Assembly: GCA_964413055.1 (NCBI GenBank)
Contig: CAYPRB010000002.1
Location: 1 to 64,000, forward strand
Direction: 5' to 3'
Source of the DNA: UBA3102 sp964413055
GTDB lineage: Bacteria; Bacillota; Desulfotomaculia; Desulfotomaculales; Pelotomaculaceae
Length of the DNA stretch: 64,000 nt
Translations under genes and position numbers: made by a program
The notes under the pieces: model-generated
Databases searched by the model: none
What the model was told of the DNA's origin: nothing
What the model saw: only the letters and a program-made list of their open reading frames with translations
In this document: positions 61,140-64,000 of the stretch, piece after piece
Position numbering within the stretch: the first letter of the stretch is position 1
Layout of the letters: each line of letters begins with the position of its first letter

Positions 61140-62645
61140 TTATTCTACCTCCTTAAGCAGGTATTGTTCATCTTTCCATTTCAGGGAAGCGAAGATAAAA
61201 CCACCGGCGACTACCAGGATTATTAAGAACCAGCCCAGCCAGAAAAGGGCGGTGGAGGAATAATCTCCATTTCCATAAGGAGCCCTTAAATCGCCGATTA
61301 AATTCATCACCGCCATATAGCCCAGTACCAGCGGGGTTATGATTTTGATGGTAAATAACCACCACGTACCGGCGGCAAATTCGGAAATGGCGTTGACGTG
61401 CTTCTGTACTGATTTCAAGTTAAACAGCCAGCCGATCAGGATTACTTCGATTAAGCCGCCGAAAACAATACCGAAATTGTTAATAAAATGATCCACGATA
61501 TCCAGGATGTAAAGGCCCGCCCCGGTGGCAAATATCAGGCTGCAGGCGGCGGCCACCACGGTATAAATAATTACGACTTTTTTACGGGGCATACTGAACT
61601 TATCCATGAACGCGGATATGGCCGCCTCATTGATCGAAATTAACGAGGTGAGGCCGGCAAAAGTCAAGGACAGGAAAAACAGGATTCCGAATAGCGGTGC
61701 CAGGCTGCCGAGGGTGCTGATAGCGGTGGGAAAAGTAATAAAAGCCAACCCGATCCCTCCTGAACCGGCAACTTCCGCTACGGCTGCACCCTGGTTCAGT
61801 GCCATGTGGCCGATGATGCCGAAGACGGCGAATCCGGCCAGTACACTGAAGCCGCAATTGATAAAGGAAGTTATAAAAGCGTTGTTGACGATATCGGATT
61901 TTTTCGGCAGGTAACTGGAGTAAGCAATCATGATGGCAAAAGCAATACTCAAGGTGAAGAAAATTTGGCCGTAGGCGGCCGTCCAAACCTTGTAATCCAG
62001 TATCTTGCTGAAATCAGGCTGAAACAGGTAGTTCAACCCCTGCGCGGCACCCGGCAGGGTGATGCCGCGGATGGCAATCAAAATAGTCATGATTAAAAGT
62101 AGCGGCATTAAAATCTTGCTTGCTCTTTCAATGCCGCTTTTAACCCCGCCGTAAAGCACCAGGAAAGTAATAATCCAGGCTGCCAACAGCGGTAAAATAA
62201 TACCTGTCTGAAGTCCGCCAAGCTCAAAAGGACTGCCGGTTAAACCTAAAAAAGGTCCGTAAAAAAAGTCGCCGGCGCCGTCGCTCCATGCCTGGGTTAC
62301 GGAGAAACCCACGTAGGAAATGGCCCATGCTACGATCACCACGTAATAGACGGCGATGAAAAAGCAGACTCCTATTTGCCACCACCCTAGCCATTCCCAC
62401 TTGGGGTTTATTCTAGCAAAGGTGAGCGGGGCGGACCCCCGGAATTTTTGGCCGATGCCGAATTCCAGGATCATAATCGGAATACCGGCAGTGAGCAGGG
62501 CGAATAAATAAGGAATGAAAAATGCCCCGCCGCCGTTTTCCGCAGCCATGTACGGGAATCTCCAGATGTTACCCAGACCTATGGCTGAACCGACTGCCGC
62601 TAAAATAAAACCGGTTCTTGTGTTCCACTGCTCTCTTGGTTGCAA
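61140..62645 (-). CDS. NSS family sodium-dependent transporter
   Basis: A 501-residue symporter with 11-12 TM helices. Starts QPREQWNTRTGFILAAVGSAIGLGNIWRFPYMAAENGGGAF, the diagnostic NSS TM1 with sodium ligands; TM6 to TM8 segments include FFTLSIAFAIMIAYSSYLPK and SLTFAGLTSLISINEA. The small subunit gene behind it suggests an amino acid substrate such as methionine or alanine. TTG 62645 is chosen because AAAGGAGG lies ten bases upstream; the frame continues to 62690 with an implausible start. Confidence 0.9.
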   Translation of the reverse strand: MQPREQWNTRTGFILAAVGSAIGLGNIWRFPYMAAENGGGAFFIPYLFALLTAGIPIMILEFGIGQKFRGSAPLTFARINPKWEWLGWWQIGVCFFIAVYYVVIVAWAISYVGFSVTQAWSDGAGDFFYGPFLGLTGSPFELGGLQTGIILPLLAAWIITFLVLYGGVKSGIERASKILMPLLLIMTILIAIRGITLPGAAQGLNYLFQPDFSKILDYKVWTAAYGQIFFTLSIAFAIMIAYSSYLPKKSDIVNNAFITSFINCGFSVLAGFAVFGIIGHMALNQGAAVAEVAGSGGIGLAFITFPTAISTLGSLAPLFGILFFLSLTFAGLTSLISINEAAISAFMDKFSMPRKKVVIIYTVVAAACSLIFATGAGLYILDIVDHFINNFGIVFGGLIEVILIGWLFNLKSVQKHVNAISEFAAGTWWLFTIKIITPLVLGYMAVMNLIGDLRAPYGNGDYSSTALFWLGWFLIILVVAGGFIFASLKWKDEQYLLKEVE

Positions 62646-62849
62646 GTAAATATTACCTCCTTTTACATTATATATTAATACAGCATACATAATATTATTA
62701 TATTCTATATTGGATTTTTATTCCCTTCTAAAATTAGACAAATATAGAACAAATTTTTACGATAAGCATCATCGTTTTTAATATCCCCCGCAGGGAAAAA
62801 CTTTATTAAATCCGTTAGACGTGAGGTCAAAAAAACGGGTATAATATTA

Positions 62850-62878
62850 TTGACATATGTTCATAATAAAATTATAAT
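62850..62878 (+). promoter_or_regulatory. Consensus promoter of the NifX-like gene
   Basis: TTGACA at 62850, 17 bases, TATAAT at 62873; both hexamers are perfect. The transcript would cover the NifX-like and glycine-rich genes. Confidence 0.75.
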
Positions 62879-62953
62879 GACAATGAAACGAAGTTAAAGG
62901 AGATTATCGAGGAAAATATTTGGTGTAAATCTTGTCAAAAGGGTGTGATTTTT

Positions 62954-63316
62954 ATGAAAGTAGCAATTACCTCGCAGGGAGAAAAAATGGATAGTATGGT
63001 GGACAAAAGGTTTGGACGTGCCAAGTGGTTTATTGTGGTCGATACAGAAACTGGTGACTACCAGGCGGTGAGCAACGAACAGAATCTAAATGCCGGCCAG
63101 GGGGCTGGAATCCAGGCAGCGGAAAATGTCAGCCGTTATGATGTGAAAGCAGTTATTACCGGTCACTGTGGACCGAAGGCCTTTAAGACACTGAAAGCCG
63201 CCGGCATTAAAATATTTAATGGTGCCGGAGGAACGGTGTCAGAGGCGTTTGACAAGTTCAAAAAAGGTGAATTTGCAGAAACTGCAGGAGCAGATGTTGA
63301 AGGACACTGGTTATAG
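62954..63316 (+). CDS. NifX/dinitrogenase iron-molybdenum cofactor biosynthesis domain protein
   Basis: A 120-residue protein: MKVAITSQGEKMDSMVDKRFGRAKWFIVVD, VSRYDVKAVITGHCGPKAFKTLKAAGIKIFNGAGG. The fold binds metal clusters such as NifB-co in nitrogenase systems, but many anaerobes carry stand-alone copies of unknown role. No nif genes are near. ATG 62954 with AAAAGGGTG upstream is preferred to GTG 62945. Followed closely by DUF5320-type genes, a common pairing in anaerobes. Confidence 0.88.
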   Translation: MKVAITSQGEKMDSMVDKRFGRAKWFIVVDTETGDYQAVSNEQNLNAGQGAGIQAAENVSRYDVKAVITGHCGPKAFKTLKAAGIKIFNGAGGTVSEAFDKFKKGEFAETAGADVEGHWL

Positions 63317-63351
63317 TATTGAAGGTTAATTAACAGAAAGGTGGTGTTTGT

Positions 63352-63630
63352 ATGCCGAGAGGAGACGGGACCGGTCCGGATGGCCGTGGGCCGGGCACCG
63401 GCAGGGGTATGGGCCCGTGCGGTGCAGGAAGGCAGGGTCAAGGTCAGGGTCGTGGACAGGGTCAAGGAAGAGGACTCGGTCAGGGCCGTGGACAAGGACA
63501 AGGTCAGGGTCAAGGTCAGGGCCGTGGACAAGGACAAGGTCAGGGCCGTGGACAAGGACAAGGTCAGGGTCAAGGTCAGGGCCGTGGACAAGGACAAGGT
63601 CAGGGCCGTGGAATCGGGAGGCAGGATTAA
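63352..63630 (+). CDS. Glycine-glutamine-arginine-rich DUF5320-like protein
   Basis: A 92-residue protein. The first 28 residues, MPRGDGTGPDGRGPGTGRGMGPCGAG, are of the DUF5320 type; the rest is a low-complexity run of GQGQ and GRGQ units with no hydrophobic residue. The DNA is a matching tandem array. One Cys only. Likely disordered, possibly RNA- or metal-binding; function unknown. AGGTGG precedes the ATG. Sits between the NifX-like gene and another DUF5320 gene. Confidence 0.75.
   Translation: MPRGDGTGPDGRGPGTGRGMGPCGAGRQGQGQGRGQGQGRGLGQGRGQGQGQGQGQGRGQGQGQGRGQGQGQGQGQGRGQGQGQGRGIGRQD
63470..63612 (+). repeat. Tandem repeat inside the glycine-rich gene
   Basis: Near-perfect repeats of CAGGGCCGTGGACAAGGACA and GGTCAGGGTCAAGGT units of 24-36 bases (multiples of three), coding for GRGQGQGQ-type blocks. 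Such arrays vary in length between strains by slippage without breaking the frame. Confidence 0.8.
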
Positions 63631-63673
63631 CCTCAGACATATAATATTAGCATAATAAGAAGGAGGTTTTGCC

Positions 63674-64000
63674 ATGCCTGGTCTAAATGGTATGGGACCG
63701 CAAGGCGCGGGACCGATGACGGGACGCGGACGCGGTTATTGTATGAGTCATATTAGCCCTGTTGCCGGTTCAATGTTCGGGGTCAATCGCGGCGGTAGTC
63801 GCGGCCAGCGGCGCTGGTATCAAGCTGCAGGACTGCCCTGGTGGGCAGGATGCTTGTTGAGTGCCGCTCCAGCAGCAATTCCCGCCGTATTGAGAGCTTT
63901 TTTCCCGGCAGGTAGCAGGCAGGAGGAGTATGAAGCGACCAAGGAACAGGTGAAATACCTGGAAAATACTCTTGAGCAAGCCAGGAAACGAGTTAAAGAA
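63674..64000 (+). CDS. DUF5320 family protein (cut at the window edge)
   Basis: 109 codons are visible with no stop before base 64000. The N-terminus MPGLNGMGPQGAGPMTGRGRGYC is a typical DUF5320 start; a hydrophobic stretch LPWWAGCLLSAAPAAIPAVL follows, and then a coiled coil (EYEATKEQVKYLENTLEQARKRV) as in family members. AGGAGG lies eight bases before the ATG. Third protein of this N-terminal type in the window. Function unknown. Confidence 0.82.
   Translation, partial: MPGLNGMGPQGAGPMTGRGRGYCMSHISPVAGSMFGVNRGGSRGQRRWYQAAGLPWWAGCLLSAAPAAIPAVLRAFFPAGSRQEEYEATKEQVKYLENTLEQARKRVKE

Noticed and set aside
63430..63612. Short regular repeats that could be taken for a CRISPR-like array
   Set aside because: Units have no unique spacers, are multiples of three and encode GQGRGQ blocks in an open frame; it is a coding tandem repeat.

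Overview
The window looks like chromosome of a mid-GC, spore-forming, anaerobic Gram-positive bacterium (Firmicutes, Clostridia; the gene set recalls the Peptococcaceae/Desulfotomaculum-Pelotomaculum group, though no rRNA or marker phylogeny is available here). Reasons: strong AGGAGG-type ribosome binding sites, frequent TTG/GTG starts, a Spo0E-like phosphatase, a reverse-rubrerythrin with an Rrf2 regulator, an agr-type peptide locus, a poly-gamma-glutamate locus, and glycine-rich proteins of the MPRGDGTGP (DUF5320-like) type next to a NifX-like protein. No rRNA, tRNA or CRISPR array was found.

Layout. 0-7.3 kb: PsuG-like glycosidase, a truncated glycosyltransferase, a type II P-type cation ATPase, pfkB, and a Phd/YefM-ParE toxin-antitoxin pair. 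7.2-9 kb: a scrap zone with an IS66 end, a TetR remnant, a partly duplicated zinc-ribbon gene, a Spo0E-like gene and a truncated GlsB-type gene. 9.2-13.1 kb: a large CheB-CheR-PAS hybrid broken by one frameshift, followed by a PAS-PAS-LuxR regulator. 13.4-17.5 kb: PadR/DUF2812 pair, a tnpA-only IS66 derivative, DUF2062 and CNNM/CorC membrane proteins. 17.7-20.1 kb: TetR-ABC transporter operon with an operator overlapping its own promoter and ribosome binding site. 20.2-26.3 kb: a poly-gamma-glutamate locus: HTH protein, a five-domain NlpC/P60 protein, two PGA hydrolases facing each other, a small membrane protein, PgsC and PgsB; no PgsA is seen. 26.9-34.3 kb: an OmpR-type two-component system, then a TetR-controlled tripartite export operon (ATPase, FtsX-like permease, HlyD-type adaptor). 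34.3-37.3 kb: ABC-F ribosome-protection-type gene behind a leader with an intrinsic terminator, and an AraC regulator. 37.4-40.9 kb: a decayed fibronectin-III/C25-peptidase surface protein and an IS200/IS605-type right-end relic.

41-47.6 kb: PHP-type tyrosine phosphatase, TrhA, an MBL hydrolase, and a CrtI-like FAD oxidoreductase flanked by two broken PEP-synthase-like C-termini. 47.6-52.2 kb: rubrerythrin/Rrf2 and a lone carB. 52.4-55.4 kb: agr-type signal module (membrane protein, AgrB, a 43-residue AgrD) followed by a GGDEF/HD-GYP protein instead of AgrC/AgrA. 55.4-62.7 kb: THUMP methyltransferase, cysteine synthase, a complete ECF transporter operon whose S component resembles TrpP and whose leader carries eight GAG triplets plus a terminator (a TRAP-type site), and an NSS transporter with its MetS-like small subunit. 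62.9-64 kb: NifX-like protein and two DUF5320-type proteins, the last cut by the window edge.

The most notable points are the five-domain NlpC/P60 protein in which only domain 4 keeps its catalytic residues, the reduced PGA locus around it, the TRAP-like leader of the ECF operon, the agrBD module paired with a c-di-GMP protein, and the attenuator and possible ATT start of the ABC-F gene.
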